Origin: Entrophospora sp. SA101
Lineage: Eukaryota > Glomeromycota > Glomeromycetes > Entrophosporales > Entrophosporaceae
DNA length: 28,054 nt
Direction: 5' to 3'
NCBI GenBank assembly: GCA_958430865.1
Contig: CAUDNR010000617.1
Span: forward strand, 1-28,054
In this document: piece after piece, positions 10,766-21,259 of the stretch
How the letters are laid out: each line of letters starts with the position of its first letter
Position numbering within the stretch: the stretch's first letter is position 1
Program-made: the position numbers and the translations under genes
Notes under the pieces: generated by a model
Seen by the model: only the letters and a program-made list of their open reading frames with translations
What the model was told of the DNA's origin: nothing
The model's database searches: none

Positions 10766-11530
10766 TTATGATGCATCAATATCCATCACCATCGATTGTT
10801 CTTTATTTTGATGTTCAACTTTATCTGCTTCAGCAACAGCTTTGATTGTTTGTAATTTGGTTTTGATCGATGAAAGTGTTGGAACAAGTTCAATATTGCG
10901 TTGAATCTCACGTATATTCTCTGCCCTCTCGCGTTCCTTGTTACCAGACATTCTATAAAATATTCACATTGGAAAATGAGCATACTATGGAATAAATAAA
11001 TTTACATACTAATAACCACACTAAAGAAATAATACCTATTCTTGTAAAATGCTTTTTCACGTTTAGCTTTGATCTCCGAAATTTTCTTAATAGCCTTTAT
11101 AGTTGTAGACATAAGTTCACGATCATACCGTATTGGTACGTTACGGCGTTTCTCAAATTCAAACGTTGAATCCTTTATGATATTTATTTATTGGAAAATA
11201 ATTAAACACAATATATATTTTTCCCATTCATCAAAAATCCTAATCATAAATTTTTGTCACTTACTATGGCCATTTCTTTGCCAGCTGCTTTTCTAAATGC
11301 TTTTGTCCACCTTACTTTACGTGGATTGCGTTTATGTTTAAAGGCTGCATGACACTTACTTCTACAAAATCTAAATACCTTTATTTTTAAGAAATTATAT
11401 TAACTTTCAATTATTTTTGATTATTTAATCGAGAGTTTTTTTAAATTACCTTACTATCATTTCTTACAAACATTGTCCCATGTCCGGGGTATACTGTAGA
11501 AGAACAAAAGTAACATTTTTCTAAACGCAT
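10766..11530 (-). CDS. RLP24: Ribosome biogenesis protein Rlp24 (eL24-like)
   Basis: Four exons (11450-11530, 11265-11378, 11036-11172, 10766-10952) with GT-AG junctions give 172 residues, close to the size of animal and yeast Rlp24. Rlp24 binds pre-60S particles in the nucleolus, holds the place of ribosomal protein eL24, and recruits the AAA-ATPase Afg2/Drg1, which removes it in the cytoplasm. The N-terminus [19 protein letters not shown] has the CxxC of the zinc site (Cys6, Cys9); the second half is CRSKC (Cys32, Cys36). [20 protein letters not shown] is the diagnostic L24e/Rlp24 signature. The C-terminal extension ([20 protein letters not shown], then [20 protein letters not shown]) separates Rlp24 from true eL24. 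All key residues are present and it appears intact. Confidence 0.95.
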
Positions 11531-11793
11531 TATTGAAGATACAATTAACTAATTTTTTTTTGTTTTTTTGATCTAAAAAATTTTTTTTTTGAATTACTGA
11601 ATGGTGTAACAATAATATCGTGTAACTTCCGGTGTCAAAATATTTGGAAATGAGAAAGATTTGGTTCCATTCATACTGCAGTATAGACAAGAGATCTATA
11701 AATGATTATAAGAATCAAAAAGAAGTTATTTTGGAATTCAAAAAATGCCAAAGTAATTCAATAAATATTTATTATTTTAAAAATCTAATTTAG

Positions 11794-12345
11794 GCATTGA
11801 ATTATTGTAAAATTAAAATAGTTTTTTGCTATTGTATAATGAAATAACTATGCATCGAGGAAAAAAATTAGCTTTAAAAGGTAGAATTAAATGCTCTATT
11901 ATTTATGTTCATGATAATAATGATATCATACATGAGATTTAATCCATCATGAATAATATACCAGTATAAGGAAGTCCTTGTTATATTACAGGTTAGGATT
12001 ATGTGGACCAGTTGATGATAGATCATCACATAAATATATGGAATCATCATGTATTGCATCGAAGTTTTCCAAATAAGAAAAAATACAAAGGACTCAGATA
12101 TTTATAGTGTTGGAAATGTTAATTAGGATACAATCCATCATTTGTAAAGGTTTAAAGACCACAAATTTTACTTGGAGAGGAATTATTAACAAAAGTTGTT
12201 GAGAATTTGATCATTATTAATCTTGATTTTTGATAGGCAAATTTACCATTGGAACCAACGGAAAACTGCTTGGAATGCCAGAAGAATATGTAAAAAATGA
12301 TTGGAAACTTGCCCGATTTTTTTTTTCATTGAAAATATATACTGG
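11794..12345 (+). pseudogene. Truncated duplicate of the TKL-type kinase (second exon)
   Basis: This matches the second exon of the kinase at 19729-21259, including the splice acceptor (TTTAG then GCATTGAATTATTG against CAG then GCAGTGAATTATTG). In order one can read ALNYCKIK, a gap of about 40 residues, LALKGRIKCSII, DIIHEI, then LGLCGPVDDRSSHKYM, KNTKDSDIYSVGN and GMPEEYV. Frames shift repeatedly and stops interrupt. In the activation-segment start the paralogue reads ACAGATTTAGG while this copy reads ACAGGTTAGG: one base is lost and the DLG Asp is gone. No first exon is present. Clearly dead; the good nucleotide match suggests a fairly recent duplication. Confidence 0.85.
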
Positions 12346-13360
12346 TGTGTCACACAGATATAATAATAGATGAAATTATGCAAGTTTATATAACACGACC
12401 TTGAATTAAAAAATTTTATTAATATTAAATTTTATTTTATTATAAACCAGATTCTAGTAAAAATAATAATGGCAGAGTAAAAGTCGTCGAAAGAATTGAT
12501 GCGATTGGCAAGATCGACGATGTTTGATGAAATAATTGAAGAAAACACGATCGAAGGTAATTTTAATATTGACTCCAAATATGCATATATAATAAATTCT
12601 AATTTTTGGTTTTTAAATTAGAAATTATGATAACAATGAATCGATCGATTTTTATGCAATCGATTGTAAAATCGATTAATCGAAAAAAATTTTGTGTAAT
12701 TTGATAGTTTTTTTCATCTTCGTTAAAAACCATAATTCTAATAATAATTCTTCCAATAACAACAATTTCTTCTATTGTTCCTACAAGGTGTACTATATAG
12801 TTTATTATTAAATATGACAACACTACTATTTCTCTATTATTTTTACTACTTGAGGGTAGTAGGTTCTTTTATTAATTCAAAGAACTTCAACTTCCCTCCA
12901 TAAAACCCTTTTCAGTGTATATTATTAATATATTTATGCTGCACAGTCTTTTATGGATCAATTTAACTAATACGACTAGCAAAAGTTTGATTATAATAAT
13001 ATATTAGTATTAGTATATAAAATAAATAAAAATTCTCATATTTCTGAATCTCATGACCGATTTTGTTACGAAACATCAGTTCACAGTCTATTTTTGTCTA
13101 AGTTTTATTTTTAAAATAATTCTCGCAGTAACTAATTTTCGTAGCCGAAACGCCGAAATTACTTTTTAGGCAATCATCCACTAAAAAAAATAATAAATGA
13201 TGATAAATAAATCGATTTTCATTAAACATTAAATATCAAGAAGTGGAATTAAATTGGTACATATTAATATGACAAAATAATTATCCATTTCAGGAATGAT
13301 AGCTAACAAAAAAATTTATTAGGAAGGTTTAATGTTTAGTATTCTCATTCCCAAACACTG
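12346..13360. other. Intergenic with one exon-like fragment
   Basis: At about 12480-12557 on the plus strand an open frame (SSKELMRLARSTMFDEIIEE) runs into a good donor, GGTAATTTT; no partner exon was found, so it is an orphan fragment at best. At about 12640-12682 there is a cluster of ATCGATCG/ATCGATTAATCGA words with local inverted symmetry. The rest is featureless AT-rich DNA. Confidence 0.35.
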
Positions 13361-13760
13361 AACTTGTAACATACCCACACCAGATGCTAGCTCATAGGGC
13401 AAACTGAACGTTAATAGTTAGAAGTTTGTATTGTGCATGGCTTAAACTCAAGAACTTGCATGGCTTCATTCCATTTGGCTTTTGGACTAAAGAGTCCATC
13501 CATGGCCACCAAAGTTTTTCAATGTTGTCATTAACCGGATACAGTTGAACTGTAAGTCTTTGGCGAGTATCAAAAATGATAAATTTTTAATTGTAAGATA
13601 CAGTTACCTTATTGTTTCAATTGGAATCTTGGAAAACTGTCATACCATCAGTTATAACTAAGCGAGTTTTGTTTCACTAAACCAACTTGCAGAAGTTGGC
13701 CAAACCTTCGAATTGTGCCTCCTTTTTGACGCGTTCTTCATTATCTGAAAAAGATTGCAC
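13361..13760 (-). pseudogene. Decayed unrecognised gene fragment
   Basis: Minus-strand reading gives protein-like pieces broken by stops and frame changes: NEERVKKEAQFEGLANFCKL, then two stops, then RLVITDGMTVFQDSN, another stop, then DTRQRLTVQLYPVNDNIEKL, and in a neighbouring frame VAMDGLFSPKAKWNEAMQVL. Base composition is less AT-rich than the flanks, as for old coding sequence. I could not identify the family. Confidence 0.4.
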
Positions 13761-14491
13761 ATTTAAAGTCTCAAGTATCAGGAAGTAGTAATGCCACACA
13801 ATCCAGTTATGTTGCTAATAATTATTACGATTACGTAATCTTGTAATTTTTCTATTTTACCTTATTTTTGTTTATTGTAATATTTATTTTGTTAAAGACG
13901 CTACTATTGTTAAATGTTTACTAATCAAGAAAGAACGTTAATATTTAACCTTGTGAAAAATATATGGCTATAATGATTTTTAGATAATCGTCGATAACGA
14001 TCCTGACTAGTTTAAAATCTTTGAAGGAAAAGAAATCTGGTCGACGGGTTCGGCGGATACTACCTTACACCAATAATCAAGATAATAAGAAAAGGCATAT
14101 AATCAAGAAAAAAAGTTTTCGGCGTCGTAATGGCTCCGAGGGTTTCGTGAATAAATTGTAACAATTGAGTTCTTGCTCTATCTTTCAAAAGAGTTTGTTT
14201 TGAAGCTTTTTTGCGTCCAGATGTTCGGTGCTTGCGTGGGAATGGAAAGGAATAAATTATAGACACGCGAAATCTGATTTTCCTTATATACCATTTTACT
14301 TGACTTGATTTATAATTTTATTTGATGTATTTATTTATCAATCTTTTATACAAATATTTATATACATTTATGTCAATATGTCAAGTAACCTTGGTGTCTT
14401 TTTTACTTCATCAAAAAGGTATAGTAACTATTTATTATTATTACAAAATTTTAAATTTTTCTTTGGAAATAAAAATTTAAACTTTTATATC
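13761..14491. other. Intergenic, one weak minus-strand frame
   Basis: A 68-codon minus-strand frame at 14060-14266 holds a very basic segment (PRKHRTSGRKKASKQTLLKD) followed by TQLLQFIHETLGAITTPKTF. It could be a remnant exon, but no acceptor, donor or partner was found. Otherwise AT-rich sequence without recognisable features. Confidence 0.3.
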
Positions 14492-14544
14492 GTGGCTATG
14501 TATATATATTAATAATAAAAAAAAAGCAAAGCATACATAGCCAC
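14492..14544. other. 12-bp inverted repeat upstream of the membrane-protein gene
   Basis: GTGGCTATGTAT (14492-14503) and ATACATAGCCAC (14533-14544) are perfect inverted copies separated by 29 nt of A/T-rich sequence, immediately before a TATA-like box. It may be a binding site for a dimeric factor, or a cruciform or element remnant. Confidence 0.6.
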
Positions 14545-14553
14545 ATCAAAGTA

Positions 14554-14561
14554 TATATAAA
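14554..14561 (+). promoter_or_regulatory. TATA-like box for the Cys-rich membrane-protein gene
   Basis: TATATAAA, 88 nt before the ATG at 14649 and 10 nt after the perfect 12-bp inverted repeat. The distance allows transcription to start before the proposed first exon. Positional inference only. Confidence 0.35.
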
Positions 14562-14648
14562 TAAAATATTTGCTTTTTGATTTTCGTTCAAAACAAATTC
14601 AAAGCCATCTTTTTATTTAATTATTCGTGAGAGTGAAATAATGAATCA

Positions 14649-15763
14649 ATGAATGAAAAAAATTATTTGATGATGAATTATTATTTCTTAAAAAATAAAA
14701 TAATAAATACTAAAAAATATTACAAAGTCCATTTTTCTCTCACATTAATTATTCTTTTCCCATTATTATTTCTTTTATTTATAGTTTTAGACAACAAACT
14801 TCATTTAAAGAAGAGACACATATACGTTTAAAAACCCAATTAATATATAATATCGTATAAAATTAAAAGATGAATGACTTTATGGTATTAGATGGAGATG
14901 ATGATGACGATGATGGAGAATGTTACCTAGATGAAGATTGTCCTTTAATTAGTGAAGGACAGTTATGCATTCATGGAGTTTGTGCATTTGAATGCTTGGG
15001 AAATAGTGATTGTCCTCAAGAAGGAAAATGTGATTCAAATTTATGTAAATGGTCCGACGAGCTTACTCCAACAACAACAAAAGAAGTAGAGTCACCATCA
15101 TCGTCATCATCGCCAACAACGACAACTACTTCATTAAATAATGTTGAAAATTTAATTATGCAACAACAACAACAAGAACAATTTAATTCTACAACTGACG
15201 CAGATAGTAATAGTGTTAGTATTGGTAGTACGAACGATGCTAATCCTTTAACGATACCAATAATTTTGGGAGTTATTATAATACTTTTTACAATTGGAAT
15301 ATTATTTTTATTAATTTATCTTTTAAAAAAACGTAAAGTAAAAAACAAATCCAAATTACCCAAAATTAAACGCTCAAAGCTATCTACTTCGAGTGTTGCT
15401 CCAGAAATGCGTAGTACATCGAAAAACAATAACAACGGTAAACATAAATCAATCTTTCACACCGCAGCTACTAAAAAAACAGAAACTCAACAATCAACTT
15501 TGTTTCATTACAAAGGGGAGGAGGAGGATGAAGAAGAAGAGGGTAAAGAGGAATTTGAGGAAACATTCGCCGAAGGTGCAGTTGGGTATTCTGCCTCAGA
15601 GAATTTAGGAGATAAATCATTTTCTCATATACAGTCGCAAACTGTCTATGGAAATTCTGCGTCCGCCACCTCAATGATCGAACTGCAAACTGCTTCACAT
15701 CTTCCTGTGCTTCAAGAACATCATTTTATGTCACAAGATGGATATATTTCACCTCAACCTTAG
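14649..15763 (+). CDS. Cys-rich single-pass (type I) membrane protein, unknown ligand
   Basis: The main exon (14870-15763) codes for 297 residues. An upstream frame from 14649 ends HIY at 14825 and can be spliced in phase through a 44-nt GT-AG intron (14826-14869), adding 59 residues with a signal-like core (FSLTLIILFPLLFLLFIVL). The mature part starts with an acidic DGDDDDDDG run, then eight closely spaced cysteines in about 43 residues (ECYLDEDC, CIHGVC, ECLGNSDCPQ, KCDSNLCK), an EGF- or WAP-like spacing. A Ser/Thr/Gln-rich stalk follows, then one membrane segment (LTIPIILGVIIILFTIGIL) at exon-2 residues 127-152, a basic stop-transfer KKRKVKNKSK, and a 145-residue cytosolic tail with an acidic patch. 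The topology is that of a surface receptor or adhesin. The start exon is inference: 44 nt is very short for an intron, and the ATG at 14870 would give a protein lacking a signal. Confidence 0.7.
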
Positions 15764-16382
15764 CCTCGCGATAGTAACGACAATGATCAGATTAATGTTT
15801 AATTAACTGCAAATTTGTAAACTTATAAATTATTTATTCTTGTATGTAAAAACTTAAATATAAATTTTTCTTTGTAATATATGTGATCGATCTACTTTTA
15901 TGGCATGATGAATAATATTAATATCAACAATATTGATGCATGGATCATTTTAAAAGTTTATCTCGAGCTACACATTGATACGTTACTTAACAGTTTAGGA
16001 CGTGAATTCTTTATATCAACAGTGTCAATATACATAACTAAATTTATCCCCCCTGAAGGAATCACGTAATGACACCAAGACATAATAATAATAAATATTT
16101 CCTTTCCACATCCTAACCCTTTTTTTCTTCCTTTGTTTCACCTTGTTTGCCTAATGCTGATTATATTTATTGAAGATCAATTTTCCTGGTGTGATATTGA
16201 TTATCTATTAACCTACTTTTATTCTTAATTATGTATATTCAAGCCATTTAACAATGTAGGAAATCATATGAAATCATATGACGCAGGGACTCGCATGATG
16301 AAGGCTATAACATGTGCATAAAATACATAAAATTTATTATTTTTTAGATTATATTATTTTAGCTTTAGCATCTGTGATTAAA
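15764..16382. other. Intergenic, nothing recognised
   Basis: 3' side of the membrane-protein gene. AT-rich, with a short local repeat (AAATCATATG twice at 16261-16280). No frame or element could be supported. Confidence 0.5.
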
Positions 16383-16640
16383 CTAAATGTTTTTCTTAAT
16401 AACGTGATATTCAAAGATTGAACGCATATGGACGTTCGGTAACATGTAATTGCCCTTTTTAGGGATCAAGCCAGTCGACAGGAACTCCGGGAGTGATGGA
16501 ATATCTACGAAGGAAAACGAACATTCTGATGGAACTCTTGTCAGAGGGAATTGTAAATAACCTGGATCACTAATCAAAAAAAAATAAATAATCAGTAATG
16601 TGATATTTATGGTTGTAGATATACAATTAATTAAAGCCAT
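16383..16640 (-). CDS. Possible small secreted protein, 85 residues
   Basis: A single open frame starts with a hydrophobic leader (MALINCISTTINITLLIIYF, then FLI) followed by SDPGYLQFPLTRVPSECSF and a short Pro/Ser/Phe-rich chain ending FEYHVIKKNI. The leader looks like a signal peptide with a cut before or near SDPG. A TTTAAATAA box lies 21-29 nt upstream, too close for a normal leader. Against this, the sequence before SDPG also reads as an intron end (TTTTTTTTTGATTAG), so the true product may be only a downstream exon of a longer gene whose earlier part lies at about 16640-16790. Both models are weak; no family recognised. Confidence 0.3.
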   Translation of the reverse strand: MALINCISTTINITLLIIYFFLISDPGYLQFPLTRVPSECSFSFVDIPSLPEFLSTGLIPKKGNYMLPNVHMRSIFEYHVIKKNI

Positions 16641-16960
16641 TTTGAGTGTCGAGTGTTCTGTTATTTAAACCCGCATCGTTCCACTCGATTAAAAGCAATG
16701 GGTCTTCATATAACTCGTCGTCATGGTAATTATTATTCCTGTGTTTGGCTTGTACCATTTTTGCCCATTGAAGAATAGGTTTTTAGAATCTTTCCATAGG
16801 GTCGTTTGTTAAGACAAACAAACAAACCATATTGTAATCCTAAAATGACAAAGGTTATGATAAAAGAAATGCTTGCAAAATAACATCACCTGTAGAAGAC
16901 ATCCGAGTAAATTTTTTGATTAGTTTCTTAAAGCATAAAGACATTTAGATATCTTGTTTA
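16641..16960 (-). pseudogene. Protein-like minus-strand fragment, unrecognised
   Basis: Upstream of the possible secreted protein and in a different frame, the minus strand reads FVLTNDPMERF, a stop, then KPILQWAKMVQAKHRNNNYH followed by DDELYEDPLLLIEWNDAG. A further upstream piece ends CTTCTACAG before GTGATG, with a good acceptor TGTCATTTTAG about 50 nt on, resembling an intact intron. One in-frame stop separates the two parts. It may be a decayed gene or part of a gene whose exons I could not connect. Confidence 0.35.
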
Positions 16961-17480
16961 AGTATGATGGTAATGAATTCAACCCTCCTTTTTTTTACTG
17001 AAAAGGCCAATTGATTGGTTGCCAATTTTATATTATGTTAATCCTAAATTTGGCTACGAATTTATTAATAATTAAATAGGAAACTAGGATGCTATGAACC
17101 AACGTCCAAATAAACATACATCGTTGCAAAACTATACTAGTGTTAATTCTTAAAAGGAGCACATACGAAAAGTCCTGTCACCACCAGAAATCCAAATTAT
17201 ATTATAAAAGGCACATTTTTGATTTTTTTTGTAACATATACAGTATTTGTTAAACGATAGTTTCGCATTATGTTATTTATTTTTCATTATTGTTATTTTC
17301 AGACAACAACATTCCTCATCAATGATAATGATTAATTGATTAATTGATCAAATGATTTTGATATTATTTTTTTCTTTACTGGTTTCATTTATCATTCTAG
17401 CAGATCTTGCCCTTTTCAACAATTTGCTAGATTCAATCAACCCCAATCCTCTCGCTATATGTCTTTGTAAAAATTTATCG
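16961..17480. other. Intergenic, nothing recognised
   Basis: AT-rich, with short palindromic ATTAATTGATTAATTGAT words near 17330-17350. No gene or element was recognised. Confidence 0.45.
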
Positions 17481-17499
17481 CCAATCCCTCTTTCGACTC

Positions 17500-17592
17500 T
17501 TAGATCAAGCTTTAGATGAATTGGAATTGAATTCAGATAAGAAAACTACATTAGCCGATAAAGATGAATATATTTATTCCTTTGCATGTGAA
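17500..17592 (+). other. Orphan exon-like fragment
   Basis: Between TCTTAG (possible acceptor) and GAAGTAATT (possible donor), one frame reads QALDELELNSDKKTTLADKD and then EYIYSFACE. The amino-acid texture is protein-like, but no neighbouring exon joins it and the family is not recognised. It is probably part of a decayed gene. Confidence 0.3.
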
Positions 17593-18300
17593 GTAATTAT
17601 TCTATCGTCGCGTCTTTTTTTTATAATATAAATTATTATTCGTCTGCGTTTTATATCTGGACGAACAATATATTGACACCTTATGTTTACACGAAAACAC
17701 TTATTATTTTACAAAAACAAAAACGTTTACGATTAATAAAAACCAAAAATTAAACCGTTGCTTTCTACCAAGGCAAATAGCCGAAACCGAGTTACAAAAC
17801 CTCAGAATTATATGCCACTCGATAACCAAATGGACAATTAAACCCTACTGCTTAATTTCCGACTACAAAAATGTTTTTATTAAACGAAAAGAATTAATTT
17901 GTAAATACGGATCAAATAGTTACTAGCTAATAGTAGATAGTTCATAGTTGATAGTCATTAGTCATTCGAAATAATAATTTTATCGAAGTGCCAGCAATCA
18001 TATTGCGAACATGTGTGTCCCAATATCTTTATATGACATTACGACATTATGACAATAGATATCTGAATATATTTATGACATCACGACATTACGACACGTC
18101 AAAAGTCATTAATAGTTTAGGCCGCATGTATATTGATGACGCGTCTAGTAGTCATGCCAGAAGCGTAAAATAATCAATCTTCTTGATAATAATATTATCT
18201 TAAAAATAACACTTTTACATTGACCATAATAATTAACCCTCCATTGTGAATAAAATCTTTCATGGAACGCAAGTGTCCTAATGCTCAGTGATTAAAGGGA
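17593..18300. other. Intergenic with a short near-tandem repeat
   Basis: At 18027-18096 an ATGACATTACGACATTATGACA block is repeated as a close variant after about 43 nt; the words GACATTACGACA and CATTACGACA recur. At 17922-17965 TAGTTACTAGCTAATAGTAGATAG-type words repeat loosely. No gene was recognised. Confidence 0.45.
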
Positions 18301-18309
18301 AAAGCAGTT

Positions 18310-18588
18310 GGTAGCTAAATACTAACAGGGTTCACAATTTGATCGACACTGGAGGGAGTTGAAGAATTATGAAAGTGGAAAAGGAGACTCATCTTTAATG
18401 AACATATTGCAACAAACAAACAGATTGACAGATCAAACAAAATCAATGAATTGTCTTCTAGAAATGAAAATATTGGTATGGAACTTGTTTTTAATGATAA
18501 TAGTAGTGGCGAAACCGATAACATCGATATGATTAATTCATCTGATAATACTGGAAATGATGATAACATAGAAGAAGTAATTGTTTAA
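18310..18588 (+). pseudogene. Possible decayed gene end, Asn/Asp-rich
   Basis: A frame running to the TAA at about 18586-18588 reads NKQIDRSNKINELSSRNENI, then VFNDNSSGETDNIDMINSSD and DDNIEEVIV. Just upstream, a different frame reads WRELKNYESGKGDSSLMNIL then QQTNRLTDQTKSM. The two look like halves of one C-terminus separated by a frameshift near 18440. No start or splice site could be placed and the family is unknown. Confidence 0.35.
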
Positions 18589-19728
18589 CAAACTTTCCAG
18601 TTTATTGATTTTCGCTTCCATTAAGTCAAAAATGACGTATGCAAAAAAGTAAAATTGCTTTAAAGGCTAAAAAGTTCACAAAAAAAAAAAAAAAAATCTA
18701 AACATTTTTTATCTTTATATTTTTCTTCATCAAGAGCCAAATTTTTCTTTTACTGAATACTGTACAAATTCAGTTCCCACATACTCACTAATCGTTGATT
18801 AGGGATTTGTATAATTGTATACTTATGTTCCAGGGTCAATTAATTTTAATGTATAATTATATGAAAATTTTACGCAAAAGCTTATTATCAAATAATTAGC
18901 ATTCAGATAAAATAAACTTTGTGATAGAGTCATTATTTTTATTAAACGTTAATAAACTTTTTAAAAATAAAATCGTTGTCTTTATTTTCTTTGTTTAAAG
19001 CGCTTTGATAAAAGCAACAAGTGTAGTTCCTCGGTAAAAAGCAACAATTATGGAACTTTGGTAAAAAGCTACATTTTATTTGCTTTAGTGAGTAAGCAAA
19101 GGTTAGAACTAACCAACTAGTGGATGTTAATGAAAGTTTAATCAGAAATACTGATAGTATTATTGTAATCACAAACCTAAGGCTGTTAAACAAGCTATTT
19201 AAGTTGGTTTGCAAGTAAACCAAAGCGACTTCGCAATCGGCCAATGAACGTAAACGACTGAAGTAAACCAAAGCCCTTGAACTTTGCAAAAGGCCATCTT
19301 TATTTATTTACAGTTACCTAGTACCATTAAGTGTGCTCATAGATTCGTCTAGGTGCATTGATCGAGAACCAAAGTAAATTCGTAAACTAATTAATTGGCA
19401 GGCACCGAATTATTGTAAATTAACTGACAAGAGCATCCAAAGGTTAAGCTATAATCAGCCATACTTGTTAGATAATCGATATTAACTGAAACGATACCTT
19501 GCGATATCACCATTTAACAAGAATAAAAAAAACTGTGAAAATTTTATTATTTCGAAATAATTTAGCTTTAAATAAAATAAAGATAAAATAAAAAGACATA
19601 ACAAATAATTTAAATTAGTCATTCATTGATTCTTTTTTTTAATTATTAGAATCAAATGTAAACAAAAAATATTGTTAGTAATAATTAATGGATAGTAAGT
19701 TCCAATTAATTAATTAATAATGAAATTT
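18589..19728. other. Intergenic 3' of the TKL kinase, with dispersed short repeats
   Basis: A poly-A run lies at about 18680-18695. Between 19010 and 19290 short direct repeats occur: GGTAAAAAGC twice with (A)CAACAA/TACATT after it, and AAGTAAACCAAAGC twice (about 19213 and 19261). A minus-strand frame of 115 codons here is Cys/Leu/Phe-rich without recognisable motifs and was not called. The region is probably repeat-derived. Confidence 0.45.
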
Positions 19729-21259
19729 TTATTCACCTTCAACATTTAAGAGAATAGAGTTAAAATCAAGACTATTTAATGAACTATCATTACTTGTATA
19801 ACTTAAGCTTTTGGATTTAGCAATTTCGTTATCTAATATCCTACTTTTATGATATGCATCTGGATGTGATTTGTGCACTTGTTGTGAGTCACCACCACTA
19901 CCACTACTAATATTACTGCTTCCAATATTATTATTATTGTTATCATTATTTTCAAGAATTTCCTTATGTTTATTAGTAGCAAAGTCCAAAAGCTCTTCAC
20001 TAGTTGGTCTTTTTGATGGATCCATATCCCAACACCTCTGCATCATTTGCACATAATCATCAGGCATTCCAGGAAATATTGGTGGTCGTGAACCTTTACA
20101 TATATCAAAAACTAAACAATGGTTATGAGCTCTATCATCAAATGGTGGATGACCTGCAAATATTTCCCACATTAACATCCCAACACTATAGATATCTGAT
20201 TCTTTGGTGTTCTTTTTGCCTCTAAGTAGTTCGGGTGCAACATATGATACAATTCCATAGACTTTATCTGATGACTTTTCATCAACTGGTCCACATAATC
20301 CTAAATCTGTAATATAACAACCACCTCCTTGCATTAATATATTACCACTATGTAAATCACAATGGATTAAATCTTTGTAATGTATCTCATCTAATGCATC
20401 ACATAAATGCATAAAGATTGTAATTCTGTCTTTTAATGTTAAATTTGAATGATTTTTTCGTGAATAATCCCTTAAATTTCCACCTGAAACATAAGGTAGA
20501 ACAATTGCATAATTTCCATTATCTGGGAATTTGGTTATACCATAACAAGGAATGATAGTTTGTGATTTAATTTTACAATAATTCACTGCCTGAAAATAAA
20601 TATAAAGTCAATTAGTGTTATATAATACAGCATTGTTGATTTTTATTTTACCAACCTCATCAAAAAAGCCTTTTCCTGGATTACTTGAATTATTTAAACT
20701 TTTTAATACTACTTTTTGCTTTCCATAATAACTAAATTCCTTTTTATTTTCATCATAATCAACAATTTTTCCTCTTGTCCATGTAGCTGTATAAATTGAA
20801 CTAAATCCACCTTCTGTCAACTTTGTTATTTTTTCAAATTGCTCAAAAGTTATCCATTCTAAAATATAAGTTGGCAGAGATGATTTCATTTGACATTGTT
20901 GAATAAAGTTGTCAACTATCTTATTTCCAGATTTCCAAGTGATGAAAAGACTCTGTAATTGTAAGCTAATGCAACCTTCACAGAACCTATCAGAATATCT
21001 TGTCAATTTACACTTGTTACATTCTTTTGGTTTGCCTTTTTTATTTTTTGCATTCTTTAATTCAAACTCATAAATAAACTCTTTTTTACAAAATTCTTTT
21101 TCATTTTCAGAAAGCTCCTTGTTTTTTTTCAACTAATGAAAGAAAATAATCTTTTGTATTTTCTCTACGAGAACTGGCCATTGCATTATTATGCATTTCA
21201 TTACGAATTTTATATACAAATTCCCTTCTTTCTGGTGATAATGATTTAACATATGACAT
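19729..21259 (-). CDS. TKL-type protein kinase with zinc-ribbon-like N-terminus; one apparent frameshift
   Basis: Two exons: 20656-21259 and 19729-20589, intron GTTGGT...TTTTCAG. From ATG at 21259 the frame reads MSYVKSLSPERREFVYKIRN and on to SLVE, then must shift by one base at an eight-A run (plus 21122-21129) to reach KELSENEKEFCKKEF and the rest. With seven As the product would be 487 residues; as written it stops early. After a CNKC...CEGC zinc-ribbon-like motif comes the kinase domain: Gly-loop TEGGFSSIYTATW, VVLK, HCDLHSGNIL (catalytic Asp present), TDLGLCGP in place of DFG, APELL, SDIYSVGMLMWEI and CWDMDPSKRPTSEEL. It belongs to the large TKL-like family known from Rhizophagus. An 85-residue Ser/Asn-rich tail follows. 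The break could be a sequencing or assembly error or a true mutation. Confidence 0.88.

Noticed and set aside
18942..19289. 115-codon minus-strand frame
   Set aside because: Its length is notable, but the residues are Cys/Leu/Phe-rich without motif and the region is built of short direct repeats, so it is likely chance.
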